From: Cryobacterium algoricola
Lineage (GTDB): Bacteria; Actinomycetota; Actinomycetes; Actinomycetales; Microbacteriaceae
Length of the DNA stretch: 64,000 nucleotides
Assembly: GCF_004402485.1 (NCBI RefSeq)
Contig: NZ_SOFG01000017.1
Coordinates: 58,939-122,938, forward strand
Reading direction: 5' to 3'
The notes beneath the pieces are model-generated. The model saw only the letters and a program-made list of their open reading frames with translations. It made no database searches and was not told the DNA's origin. Below, in pieces: positions 15,687 through 23,735 of the stretch; the stretch's first letter is position 1, and each line of letters opens with the position of its first letter. The position numbers and the translations under genes were made by a program.

Positions 15687-15929
15687 ATGGGTACAGCAGC
15701 TACGGGCACGTACACCGCGAAGCTTACGGACGGCCCCCTCGAAGGCAAGACGATCACCACCGAGTTCCTCGAGACGGGCGATATCCGGCCTCGTCTGGAG
15801 ATTCCCGCGGAGTCCGGTGGCAAGCGCTACCTCTATACCCGCGGAGCCGGCCTGGAGTTCGACTCCACGGAATTTCCCGAGCGCCCGACGGCCGTCGACT
15901 ACCGCTATCTCGAGGCCATTTTCGACTGA
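15687..15929 (+). CDS. Small conserved-looking protein of unknown function
   Basis: 80 residues: KLTDGPLEGKTITTEFLETGD, then IPAESGGKRYLYTRGAG and a C-terminal acidic YLEAIFD. The balanced composition, GGAGG just upstream and codon use like its neighbours suggest a real gene. It sits between topA and the pilus genes and is divergent from topA, sharing the 141-bp intergenic space. No known domain recognised; the small beta-strand content suggests a single-domain cytoplasmic protein. Confidence 0.55.
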   Translation: MGTAATGTYTAKLTDGPLEGKTITTEFLETGDIRPRLEIPAESGGKRYLYTRGAGLEFDSTEFPERPTAVDYRYLEAIFD

Positions 15930-15983
15930 ACCGGGCCCTCCGCCCCGCTCGACCCCGGGCGACGCACCGCCGTCCGCCGAACC

Positions 15984-16316
15984 CGGTGGACCGGCGCTGG
16001 CCTGCGCCCTCAGATTCCAGCCGAGAAAGTGCCGGGTGACCGTGACACTCGCGATCGGACCCTCCGTTGTGCACAGCGCCACGGATGCCCCGTCCAGGGC
16101 CGCGATCTCGGCCGCGGCCTGGCAGGGCACCCCGGCCACGAGCCCCGACAGCGTGTCCGCTGCGGCGAGCGCCGCGGCATCCGCCGCCGCCCGCACGGTC
16201 TGGCCGACGACAAGCACCGCGAAGAGCGGGAGCACCAAGGCGGTCAGCAGCACGACCGCCCCGAGGACGCCTACGGCGAGCACCGACCCGGAGCCACGAT
16301 CGCGGTCGCGCGTCAC
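15984..16316 (-). CDS. TadE-like pilus-cluster protein (Rv3654c type); stop not found
   Basis: From the GTG at 16316, which overlaps the upstream TadE stop as GTGA, the frame reads RDRGSGSVLAVGVLGAVVLL followed by a long hydrophobic helix and DAAALAAADTLSG, the hallmark of Rv3654c-type TadE-like proteins. The recognisable domain ends near residue 111 (RAQASAGPP, about 15984). No in-frame stop follows: the frame stays open through the region opposite the small gene and into topA. The end given is therefore the end of homology, not a stop codon. It is a pseudopilin-like or assembly protein of the inner membrane. Confidence 0.65.
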
Positions 16317-16741
16317 GTGGCGCCGCCGAGGGCGCAGGATGCCGCCGTCACGGTGATGCCGAGCGCGCCGGGCGCACTCAGCCGGGCGCAGACCGCGTCG
16401 CCGCGCTGGTCCGCGGTGACGATCGCTCCGCCGACGAGTTGCCGCGCGAGCGCGGTCGCGTGGACCAGCCCGTCGCCCCGGGCGAGGGAACGGGCGGCCT
16501 GGGCCGCGGCATCCGCCAGCCGGACCTGTTGACCGCTCACCTGCACCCCGCCGAGGCACAGCAGCAGCACGAGGAGGACGGCTGGAACGACGGCGGCGAA
16601 CTCGGCCGTGACGCTGCCGCGCTCCCTCGTGGCGCTGCTCCCCTCGGCACGGGAGGTCGCGGCACGGGGGATCGCGGCACGGGAACCGGAACGGCACGCC
16701 GCGCGGGCGGCGCCCCTCCGGCTACCCCACCGTGAGGGCAT
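16313..16741 (-). CDS. TadE-family pilus assembly protein
   Basis: 142 residues. After an Arg/Ala-rich N terminus comes RERGSVTAEFAAVVPAVLLVLLLCLGGVQV, the conserved TadE motif and transmembrane helix (about 40-65), then a periplasm-facing domain with two Cys (DAVCARL, ASCALGG) and helix VRLADAAAQAARSLARG. TadE-like minor pilins prime Flp pili. The start at 16741 overlaps the pilin gene end by 20 bases, and the stop overlaps the next gene, so the cluster is tightly coupled. Matches Rv3655c in context. Confidence 0.8.
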   Translation of the reverse strand: MPSRWGSRRGAARAACRSGSRAAIPRAATSRAEGSSATRERGSVTAEFAAVVPAVLLVLLLCLGGVQVSGQQVRLADAAAQAARSLARGDGLVHATALARQLVGGAIVTADQRGDAVCARLSAPGALGITVTAASCALGGAT

Positions 16742-17081
16742 GGCGCACCAGCTCGGTGAGGATGCCGCGCACTTCGTCTCCCCGCAGGATGAGGATGAGC
16801 AGCCCCGCGAAGCCGACGGCCGCCATCGTCGCGATCACGTACTCGGCCGTCGCGGCGCCTCCCTCGTCGCGCAGCCGTCTCAGGGCGCGCGACGTGTTCG
16901 TCGGCACGGTGCGGGTGCGCACGATGCCGTGCGGCACCGCGCCGGCCGCAGCATCGGCCATGCCGGACACCCGCCTTTTCGGTTTCGGCGGAAGCGCACT
17001 CTCTGAAGCGCGCAACTCAGGCACACAGGGGGCAGGCCTGGACCCGGTCTGGCTTTGCGACGTGGTTGTGGTGCTCGGCAT
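16722..17081 (-). CDS. Flp-type pilin (DUF4244)
   Basis: 119 residues. The C-terminal half carries RRLRDEGGAATAEYVIATMAAVGFAGLLILILRG: the EGGAATAEYVIATMAAV segment is the Flp/DUF4244 prepilin motif with its Glu, followed by the hydrophobic helix and VRGILTELVRHALTVG. The start at 17081 has GAGGAG 8 bases upstream; the long Ser/Thr N-terminal leader (about 85 residues before the helix) is unusual for a pilin. It is the first gene of the tadE cluster and corresponds to Rv3656c. Confidence 0.8.
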   Translation of the reverse strand: MPSTTTTSQSQTGSRPAPCVPELRASESALPPKPKRRVSGMADAAAGAVPHGIVRTRTVPTNTSRALRRLRDEGGAATAEYVIATMAAVGFAGLLILILRGDEVRGILTELVRHALTVG

Positions 17082-17237
17082 CGGTTCTTCTCCTCTCGCG
17101 TCCATCGACGCGGTAGTCCGGCGGCACGATCGAGTCCAGATTCGCCCTGCCGGTCCCCGGTACCGGCTCCCGTCCGGGATGCGTGCACAACCCCGCCCGT
17201 CCCGGTCCTGTTGAGGACCCGCGCACCCCGCACAGCC

Positions 17238-17302
17238 CCCGCGAGAGCGCACTTTTGGCCCTTAAACCCGCGGTTTAAGGGCCAAAAGTACGCTCTCGCG
17301 GG
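17238..17302. repeat. Near-perfect 31-bp inverted repeat upstream of the pilin gene
   Basis: Arms 17238-17268 and 17272-17302 pair over 31 bp with a single mismatch around a 3-nt loop CGC. The arm centre reads GGCCCTTAAACC and the outer part CCCGCGAGAGCG. It lies between the divergent pilin gene (17081) and a small basic protein gene (17435), 157 bases upstream of the pilin start. There is no T tract, so it is not an ordinary terminator. The rest of this 350-bp intergenic region shows nothing else clear. Confidence 0.8.
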
Positions 17303-17434
17303 AGGACGGGGGACGATTCTCGGACCCGATTTGTGGACCCGGTCGACCAATTTCAGAAAGGGGTTACCTTTGGCGAAAGATGAGCGTAGTGTCTTCCCAA
17401 CGGCACCCACAAGGGTCCGGGGAACGAGGCGCTG

Positions 17435-17539
17435 ATGGCAGACAAATCCCCTAAGAAGAGCACCGGCAAGACTGCCGCAGCGAAGACTCTGAAGGAAAAA
17501 CGCGCCGACAAGAAAGCTCGTCCGGAGCGCAAGGACTAG
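17435..17539 (+). CDS. Small Lys-rich basic protein
   Basis: 34 residues: MADKSPKKSTGKTAAAKTLK, then EKRADKKARPERKD. About a third of the residues are Lys or Arg. It has its own intrinsic terminator 30 bases downstream, which argues for expression. Tiny Lys/Ala proteins of this type occur in Micrococcales and may bind nucleic acid; the role is unknown. Confidence 0.65.
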   Translation: MADKSPKKSTGKTAAAKTLKEKRADKKARPERKD

Positions 17540-17568
17540 AGCAGCTGGACAGATTTACCGTGACTTCG

Positions 17569-17601
17569 AAAGAGCCGGACCCGAGGGTCCGGCTCTTTTT
17601 T
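17569..17601 (+). terminator. Intrinsic terminator after the small basic protein gene
   Basis: AAAGAGCCGGACC pairs with GGTCCGGCTCTTT around a 4-nt loop and is followed by T's on the plus strand. The A-rich left side means it could also work on the minus strand. Confidence 0.9.
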
Positions 17602-17620
17602 CGTGTCCGGATGCCGCCGG

Positions 17621-18874
17621 CTAGAACTCCGAGAGCGTCGTCGACAGCACCGTCACGAGGAGCGGGACAACGCCGAGCAGCATGAAGGCCGGTAGCACAC
17701 ACACCCCGAGGGGAACCAGCAGGGCGATCCCGAGACTGATCGCCCGCCGCTGGCCCGCCGTTCGGGCGTCGCGGCGCAGCTGCTCGGCTTCACTGCGCAG
17801 GAGCTCCGCGGCGGGCACGCCTGCGCGCACGGCGAGGTCCAGCACCCGGTCCGCGGCAGTTCGACCCAAGTCCGCGGCACCCCGAGGGTCCGCGCGGCCG
17901 GTGCCTCCGGAGCCAGACCCACGGCCACGCTCCGGGCGCCGGCCATGGTCGGCTGGCAGGTACCGGTCGAGCACCTCGGTCACCAGGGCCCGGGCACGCT
18001 CCACCGAACCGCCACCGCTCATCGCGATCGCGGTCAGGTCGAGTTCGAGGCCCGGCGTCGGCGCCCGCACCCGGGCCCGCCGGAGCAGCCGGCGATTCCA
18101 CCGGCTCCCCGCGAGCATCAGCCCGGTGCCGCTGCCGAGGCACAGCCAGCCCGGCACCGTCAGGAACAGCGTCGCGACGGTGTTGAACCCGAGCACCACG
18201 CCGAACAGGATTCCGACGAGCGGCAGGACGGCGACCAGCCGGGCCGTCGCGGCGGGGCCGGCGAGCGCCGTCTCGAGGTCGGCGTGCAGCTGGCCGAGAT
18301 CGCGCAGGCTGGACGCGAGCCGGCGCAGGCAGGCGGCGAGCGGCGCCCCGGACCGGGTCGCCACCTCCCACGCGGCGGCGACCGCGAGCCAGGCGTCCCC
18401 CGGCTGGCCGCCCAGGGCCCGAGCCTCCCCCGCAACGGCCTCCGCAACGCTGTCGCCGCGGCGTGCGGCGAGACCGGCGGCGCGCACGACACGGATGCCC
18501 ACGGCCGGCGATCCGGCACCTGCTCGGTTCCCGCGCGGCCGCGTCCAACGCGGGCCGGCCGCGCCAGCAAGGTCGGCGTGAGCAGCATCCAGGCCGGCAT
18601 GAGCGACCTCTGGGCCGGGGCCCTCGTCCAGGTATCCCCAGGCGGTCACCGGCGACACCCCCGCGGAGAGGAGCACGGCCAGACGTTGCACGATGCGGGC
18701 CGCGTCCTCGATATCGGCGTCGCCGTGGGCGTGACCGCGAGCCCTGCGGCGAGGCGTCCCGCGTGGGCGGCCCACGGCATCCGCGCGCGCTGCACGACCG
18801 GCAGGCGCGACGCTCCCGGCCCGCCCCGCGCTCCCCGTCGGCCTCGCCAGCCCGCCCGCTCCGTTGCGCATCAC
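17621..18874 (-). CDS. TadB-TadC fusion, Flp pilus inner-membrane platform
   Basis: 417 residues. The first half (about 55-265) has a type II secretion F domain (AARIVQRLAVLLSAGVSPVT to LHADLETALAGPAATARLV) followed by transmembrane helices VAVLPLVGILFGVVLGFNTV and LFLTVPGWLCLG. The second half has a shorter F domain (ELDLTAIAMSGGGSVERARA to ELLRSEAEQLRRDARTAGQR) and C-terminal helices ISLGIALLVPLGVCVLPAFM and VVPLLVTVLSTTL. In M. tuberculosis these are two genes, Rv3658c and Rv3657c. The product forms the membrane platform driven by TadA. It overlaps tadA by 4 bases. Confidence 0.8.
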   Translation of the reverse strand: MMRNGAGGLARPTGSAGRAGSVAPAGRAARADAVGRPRGTPRRRARGHAHGDADIEDAARIVQRLAVLLSAGVSPVTAWGYLDEGPGPEVAHAGLDAAHADLAGAAGPRWTRPRGNRAGAGSPAVGIRVVRAAGLAARRGDSVAEAVAGEARALGGQPGDAWLAVAAAWEVATRSGAPLAACLRRLASSLRDLGQLHADLETALAGPAATARLVAVLPLVGILFGVVLGFNTVATLFLTVPGWLCLGSGTGLMLAGSRWNRRLLRRARVRAPTPGLELDLTAIAMSGGGSVERARALVTEVLDRYLPADHGRRPERGRGSGSGGTGRADPRGAADLGRTAADRVLDLAVRAGVPAAELLRSEAEQLRRDARTAGQRRAISLGIALLVPLGVCVLPAFMLLGVVPLLVTVLSTTLSEF

Positions 18875-19959
18875 GGATCAAACCCGACCGGCACGGCCAC
18901 CGGAACGGCCCCCGGCACCGCCACGAGCAGCCCCCGGGCGTCGAGCTCGAACCGTCCGAGTTGCGCGAGCCGCCGCTCGCCGCCGCGACGCTCGAGGTGC
19001 AGCACGAGGCCGATCGCGCTGACCGCCTGCCGGGCGACGGCCGCCTGACTCATCCCGGCGAGCGCCCCGAGGGCCTCGAGCCGGGCGGGCACATCGCCCA
19101 GGGAGTTCGCGTGCAGGGTACCGGCCCCGCCGTCGTGCCCGGTGTTGAGCGCGGCGAGCAGCTCCCGCAGTTCGCCGCCGCGGCATTCACCGAGCACCAA
19201 TCGGTCCGGGCGCATCCGCAGCGCCTCCCGCAGCAACGCGTCGAGGCCGACCCCGCCGGCGCCCTCGAGGTTCGGCTGCCGCGATTCGAGCGCAACGACG
19301 TGCGGGTGGTCGATGCGGAGCTCGGCGACGTCCTCGATGACCACGATGCGCTCCCCCGGCGGCGCCTCGCCGAGCAGTGCGGCCAGCAGGGTGGTCTTCC
19401 CGCTGCCGGCCGCCCCGGTCACGAGCAGGTTCTCCCTGCCCTGCACCGCGGCGCGCAGGCGCCCGGTGAGCGCGAGGCCCGCCGTCCCTGAGCCGCAGAG
19501 CCCGCCGGCGGCGAGCGCGGCCAGTCGCGGCCGGTCCGGCCGCGGCAGCCGGATCGAGAGCAGGGTGCCCGTGCTCGAGACCGGCGGCAGAACGGCGTGC
19601 ACGCGGATGCCGTCGGCAAGCCGCACGTCGACGCACGGGCTCGCTTCGTCGATGTGCCGGCCGCCGAGTGCGATCAGCCGCACGGCGAGCGCGCGTACCT
19701 CGGCCTCGGCACGCCGCCAGCCCGGCTCCTGCACCGGGCCGAGGCCGGCGTCGACCCAGAGGCCGGCCTCGCCGTTGACGAAGAGGTCCGTCACGCCAGC
19801 GGATGCCGCGTAGGGCGCGAGCGGGCCCAGCCCGGCCAGGTCCCGCTCGGGCACAGACACAGGCACAGGCACAGGCACAGGCGCACGCTCCCCCGGACCC
19901 GTGGCGGCCGGCATCCGTTCACGCCCGAACGACGGGACGGCAATGAACGGTTGCAGCAT
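18871..19959 (-). CDS. tadA: TadA-type secretion ATPase
   Basis: About 362 residues from the ATG at 19959. The N-terminal part has a PVPVPVPVSVP repeat (6-bp CACAGG units at about 19857-19885) and the LAPYAASAGVTDLFVNGEAG domain. The ATPase core shows Walker A GAAGSGKTTLL, the Asp box VIEDVAELRIDHPHVV, Walker B MRPDRLVLGECRGGE and the His box NTGHDGGAGTLHA. It powers pilin assembly through the TadB-TadC platform. The frame is open upstream to 20154, over the 6C RNA terminator, so the start is uncertain. No Rv3660c-type gene lies between it and the 6C RNA. Confidence 0.88.
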   Translation of the reverse strand: MLQPFIAVPSFGRERMPAATGPGERAPVPVPVPVSVPERDLAGLGPLAPYAASAGVTDLFVNGEAGLWVDAGLGPVQEPGWRRAEAEVRALAVRLIALGGRHIDEASPCVDVRLADGIRVHAVLPPVSSTGTLLSIRLPRPDRPRLAALAAGGLCGSGTAGLALTGRLRAAVQGRENLLVTGAAGSGKTTLLAALLGEAPPGERIVVIEDVAELRIDHPHVVALESRQPNLEGAGGVGLDALLREALRMRPDRLVLGECRGGELRELLAALNTGHDGGAGTLHANSLGDVPARLEALGALAGMSQAAVARQAVSAIGLVLHLERRGGERRLAQLGRFELDARGLLVAVPGAVPVAVPVGFDP

Positions 19960-20082
19960 GCCCTGAAGGTAGGCGGCGATGGGTGCCTGCACGGGGGCCG
20001 CAACCACGATTGCGGACAACTCGACCGGCACGACGGCTGTGGAGGAAGGGCCGCCGGACTGCCGCACAACCGACCGGTCGTT

Positions 20083-20185
20083 AAAAAAAGGGGGGCGGCA
20101 CCTATTGGGGGGAACAGGTGCCGCCTCGGCATCACGCTGATTGGGGGGAACCAAACGTGATGCAGGTCAAAACTTTCGTTCGGAC
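20083..20185 (-). ncRNA. 6C small RNA
   Basis: On the minus strand two hairpins each expose six consecutive C's in the loop: GCATCACG...CGTGATGC (20129-20163) and GGCGGCACCT...AGGTGCCGCC (20094-20125), with the shared loop GTTCCCCCCAAT. The second ends in a T7 tract. This is the exact signature of the actinobacterial 6C RNA family. In M. tuberculosis it (B11) also lies beside the Rv3654c-Rv3660c cluster and upstream of acs. C-rich loops bind G-rich ribosome binding sites to repress translation. The 5' end is estimated from a TATACA box at about 20196-20201. Confidence 0.92.
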
Positions 20186-20414
20186 GAGTCCAAGTGTATA
20201 AGGAAAATCCAGATGCGCAAGTCCCCGGTGTCCTCATAAATGAGGACACGATTCCGTGCCCCCTATCCAGGGGACTCCTCCGGCGATCACGCGGGGTTCT
20301 CCGGAAAGAGAGTCGCACCGCAATTCCCCGCAACGTGGGTTCGCGGATCGTCAGGGTATGGTGCTCGGGGGGCTTGTTACGCACCCGGCCGTCATCGCAA
20401 AGGAGCGACAAGCT

Positions 20415-22370
20415 ATGAGCGTTCAGATCGACCATCTTCTCAACGAAACCCGCAGGTTCGCACCGACCGCTGACTTCGCGGACCAGGCTATCGGCACATC
20501 GAAGCTCTACGCGGATGCCTCGGAAGACCGCCTCCAATTCTGGGCTGATCAGGCCCGTGACTTGCTGCACTGGCACAAGCCGTTCACCAAAGTGCTCGAC
20601 TGGACCAACCCGCCGTTCGCGAAATGGTTCGAGGACGGGCAGCTCAATGTGGCCTGGAACTGCCTCGACCGGCACGTGCTCGCGGGCCATGGCGACCGGG
20701 TCGCGCTCTACTTCGAGGGCGAGCCCGGGGACTCCCGCGCGATCACCTATGCCGAGTTGACGGCCGAGGTGAAGCGGGCTGCGAATGTACTGACAAAGCT
20801 CGGTGTGCAAGCCGGGGACCGGGTTGCGATCTACCTGCCGATGATTCCGGAGGCCGTGATCTCGATGCTCGCCGTCGCCAGGATCGGCGCCGTGCACTCG
20901 GTCATCTTCGGCGGCTTCAGCGCCGAAAGCCTGCGCTCACGGATCGACGACGCGAACGCCGTGCTCGTGATCACCGCGGACGGCGGCTACCGCAAGGGCC
21001 GGGTGACCCCGCTCAAGCCCGCCGTGGACATGGCGCTGACCGGCGTGCCGACGACCGTGCGGAACGTGCTCGTCGTCAAGCGCACCGGCAACGAGGTGGA
21101 GTGGACCGACCGCGACCTCTGGTGGCACGACGAGCTCGCGAGCGTCGACGCCGAACACGAGGCAGAGGGTTTCCCCGCCGAGAATCCGCTGTTCATCCTC
21201 TACACGTCGGGCACGACCGGCAAGCCCAAGGGCATCCTGCACACGAGCGGCGGGTACCTCACGCAGGTCGCCTTCACCCACAAGAACGTCTTCGACCTGC
21301 ACCCCGAAACGGATGTCTACTGGTGTACCGCGGACGTCGGCTGGATCACCGGCCACAGCTACGTGACCTACGGCCCGCTCGCCAACGGGGCGACGCAGGT
21401 GCTCTTCGAGGGCACCCCGGACACCCCGCACCCGGGCCGCTGGTGGGAGATCGTCGAGAAGTACAAGGTCAGCATCCTCTACACGGCACCCACTGCCATC
21501 CGCACGTTCATGAAGCTCGGTCGCCAGATTCCGCAGGGCTTCGACTTGTCGAGCCTGCGGCTGCTCGGCTCGGTCGGCGAACCGATCAACCCCGAGGCGT
21601 GGATGTGGTACCGCGAGGTGATCGGCGGCAACGTCGCCCCGGTCGTGGACACCTGGTGGCAGACCGAGACCGGTGCGATCATGATTTCCGCGCTTCCCGG
21701 GGTCACCGTCACGAAGCCGGGCGCCGCGCAGGTGCCTATTCCCGGAGTGGCGATCGATGTTCTCGACGAGGCCGGCGTGCACGTCGGGCACGGCAACGGC
21801 GGGCTGCTCGTCGTCACCGAGCCCTGGCCGTCGATGCTCCGTGGCATCTGGGGCGACCCCGAGCGGTTCATCGAGACGTACTGGGAGAAGTTCGGCGAGG
21901 AGAACCCGCGCTACTTCGCCGGCGACGGCGCCCGCCTCGACGAAGACGGGGACATCTGGCTGCTCGGCCGGGTCGACGACGTGATGAACGTCTCCGGGCA
22001 CCGGCTCTCGACCGCGGAGATCGAGTCCTCGCTCGTGTCGCACCCGATGACGGCCGAGGCGGCCGTGGTCGGCGCTCACGACGAGACGACCGGCCAGGCC
22101 GTCGTCGCGTTCGTGATCATCAAGTACAGCCACCTCGAGGAGAGCTCACACGAGGACATCCAGGCGGTTCTTCGCGCACACGTGACGCAGCAGATCGGTG
22201 CGATCGCCCGTCCGCGACAGATCTTCATCGTGAACGAGCTGCCGAAGACCCGCTCGGGCAAGATCATCCGCCGCCTGTTGCAGGACGTCGCAGAGGGCCG
22301 TGAAATCGGCGACACGACGACCCTCGCGGACACCTCGGTGATGCAGGTGATCAAGAGCACCCTGCGGTAG
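20415..22370 (+). CDS. acs: Acetyl-CoA synthetase
   Basis: 651 residues, the usual length. N-terminal FWADQARDLLHWHKPFTKVL, AMP-binding motif YTSGTTGKPKG (about 262-272), the VYWCTADVGWITGHSYVTYG block, DTWWQTETGAI, GRVDDVMNVSGHRLSTAEIE, and PKTRSGKIIRR with the Lys (about 616) that protein acetyltransferases modify. It makes acetyl-CoA from acetate, ATP and CoA through acetyl-AMP. GGAG lies 13-16 bases upstream of the ATG; the frame is open upstream but homology begins here. It is divergent from the 6C RNA. Confidence 0.96.
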   Translation: MSVQIDHLLNETRRFAPTADFADQAIGTSKLYADASEDRLQFWADQARDLLHWHKPFTKVLDWTNPPFAKWFEDGQLNVAWNCLDRHVLAGHGDRVALYFEGEPGDSRAITYAELTAEVKRAANVLTKLGVQAGDRVAIYLPMIPEAVISMLAVARIGAVHSVIFGGFSAESLRSRIDDANAVLVITADGGYRKGRVTPLKPAVDMALTGVPTTVRNVLVVKRTGNEVEWTDRDLWWHDELASVDAEHEAEGFPAENPLFILYTSGTTGKPKGILHTSGGYLTQVAFTHKNVFDLHPETDVYWCTADVGWITGHSYVTYGPLANGATQVLFEGTPDTPHPGRWWEIVEKYKVSILYTAPTAIRTFMKLGRQIPQGFDLSSLRLLGSVGEPINPEAWMWYREVIGGNVAPVVDTWWQTETGAIMISALPGVTVTKPGAAQVPIPGVAIDVLDEAGVHVGHGNGGLLVVTEPWPSMLRGIWGDPERFIETYWEKFGEENPRYFAGDGARLDEDGDIWLLGRVDDVMNVSGHRLSTAEIESSLVSHPMTAEAAVVGAHDETTGQAVVAFVIIKYSHLEESSHEDIQAVLRAHVTQQIGAIARPRQIFIVNELPKTRSGKIIRRLLQDVAEGREIGDTTTLADTSVMQVIKSTLR

Positions 22371-22433
22371 CCGCGCGGGCCGGACGAGGGGGCAGTGAGG
22401 GTTTTCACAAGCGGCCCCCCTATCGTGGGGACA

Positions 22434-23735
22434 ATGCCTCGACTTCCCTCGTCCGGTCGCCTGGTCGCGCTCGATGCCCTCCGCGGCGTCGCCGCGGGCA
22501 TTGTGCTCGTGCACCACGTCTCGATGACCGCTCCCGGCATTGCCGCCGCATACCAGTCGACCGTCGGCGTCAACACCGGCTCGGCGGGCTGGTGGTCGAC
22601 CCTGACCCCGCTCAAGTTCCTCGTCGCCGGCCCCGAGTTCGTGCTGGTCTTCTTCGTGCTGAGCGGCTTCGTGCTCGTGCGCTCACCGCTCGCGAGCCGG
22701 GCGGCGAGCCGGGCGGCAAGCCGGGCCGCAAGCCGCGCAAACGGGCTCGCCGCCCGCGGCTACGACTGGGTGGCGTATTACCCGCGTCGCATCATCCGCC
22801 TGGCGATTCCCGTCGTCGTCTCCGTGGCCCTCGCCGCCGCGTGGATCCTGCTCGTGCCGCGCGCCGGCATCGACGTCGGCGGTAGCTGGCTTGCCCGGCA
22901 GGACAGCCCCGACATCGGCCTCCCGAACCTGCTCGGCGAGGCGAGCGTCATCGGCGGCTCCGGCCGGCCAGATGTCAACCCGCCACTCTGGTCGCTGACC
23001 TGGGAAATGTGGTTCTCGCTTCTGCTGCCCATCTGCGTGCTGCTCGCCGTGGCGACCCGCCGGCTGCCCGCGCTCTGGGCCGCTGCCTTCCTCGCCGTGA
23101 GTGCGACCGGGTACGTCACGGGCATCGAACCGCTGATGTACCTGCCCGCGTTCGGCCTCGGTGCCCTGCTCGCCGCGAACTACGAGTCGCTGCGCACCTG
23201 GGCGGCCGGCGTCGCCGCACGACGCGGCGGCACCGCTCTCTGGATCGGGCTCACCGCCCTCGGGCCGGCCCTGCTCGTGTCGCACTGGCTGCTGCGCCCG
23301 CAACTGAGCGGGCTCTGGGGTGACCTCACGCTCGCGCTGCGGGTGCCCGGCGCCGTGCTCGTCGTCGCGGTGGTCGCGCTCTGGCCTCCGCTGCAGCGCC
23401 CGCTGTCCGCCCGGCCGCTGGTCTGGCTCGGCCGGGTGAGTTTCAGCCTCTACCTCGTGCACTTCCCGGTCGTCGTCGCCTTCGGCACGATGTTCGGCCC
23501 TGGCCGCTGGTGGCTCGGCGCGCTCGTGTCGGTGCCGCTCAGCCTCGCGCTCGCGCAGCTGATGTACCTGTGGGTCGAGCTGCCCTCGCAACGCCTCGCG
23601 AACTGGACGGGCCGGTGGGCGAGTGCGAAGGCCGGGGCACTGCGACGAAGCGGCGGCGGCGGCGGGCAAGCGGATGTCGCGGCATCCGCTGCGGCCCCGG
23701 CCCGCGCGCCCGAAGACGAGCGCGCGAAGGCCTAG
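22434..23735 (+). CDS. Acyltransferase 3 family membrane protein
   Basis: About 433 residues with around ten hydrophobic helices. The N-terminal LVALDALRGVAAGIVLVHHV carries the conserved Arg and His pair of acyltransferase 3 proteins, which O-acetylate cell-surface sugars or lipids. PEFVLVFFVLSGFVL, WSLTWEMWFSLLLPICVL and WLGRVSFSLYLVHFPVVV are further family motifs. A 12-bp tandem repeat (22692-22737) encodes SRAASRAASRAASRA in a loop after the second helix. The ATG at 22434 is chosen because it is closest to the conserved start. The acceptor is unknown. Confidence 0.85.
   Translation: MPRLPSSGRLVALDALRGVAAGIVLVHHVSMTAPGIAAAYQSTVGVNTGSAGWWSTLTPLKFLVAGPEFVLVFFVLSGFVLVRSPLASRAASRAASRAASRANGLAARGYDWVAYYPRRIIRLAIPVVVSVALAAAWILLVPRAGIDVGGSWLARQDSPDIGLPNLLGEASVIGGSGRPDVNPPLWSLTWEMWFSLLLPICVLLAVATRRLPALWAAAFLAVSATGYVTGIEPLMYLPAFGLGALLAANYESLRTWAAGVAARRGGTALWIGLTALGPALLVSHWLLRPQLSGLWGDLTLALRVPGAVLVVAVVALWPPLQRPLSARPLVWLGRVSFSLYLVHFPVVVAFGTMFGPGRWWLGALVSVPLSLALAQLMYLWVELPSQRLANWTGRWASAKAGALRRSGGGGGQADVAASAAAPARAPEDERAKA
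22692..22737. repeat. 12-bp in-frame tandem repeats in the acyltransferase gene
   Basis: Units close to GCGAGCCGGGCG are repeated nearly four times, encoding a SRAA repeat in a cytoplasmic Arg-rich loop. Length changes would preserve the frame. Confidence 0.7.

Noticed and set aside
12501..15929. Very long open frame on the plus strand opposite topA
   Set aside because: High GC at third codon positions leaves long antisense frames open. The only supported part is the small gene at its end (15687-15929).
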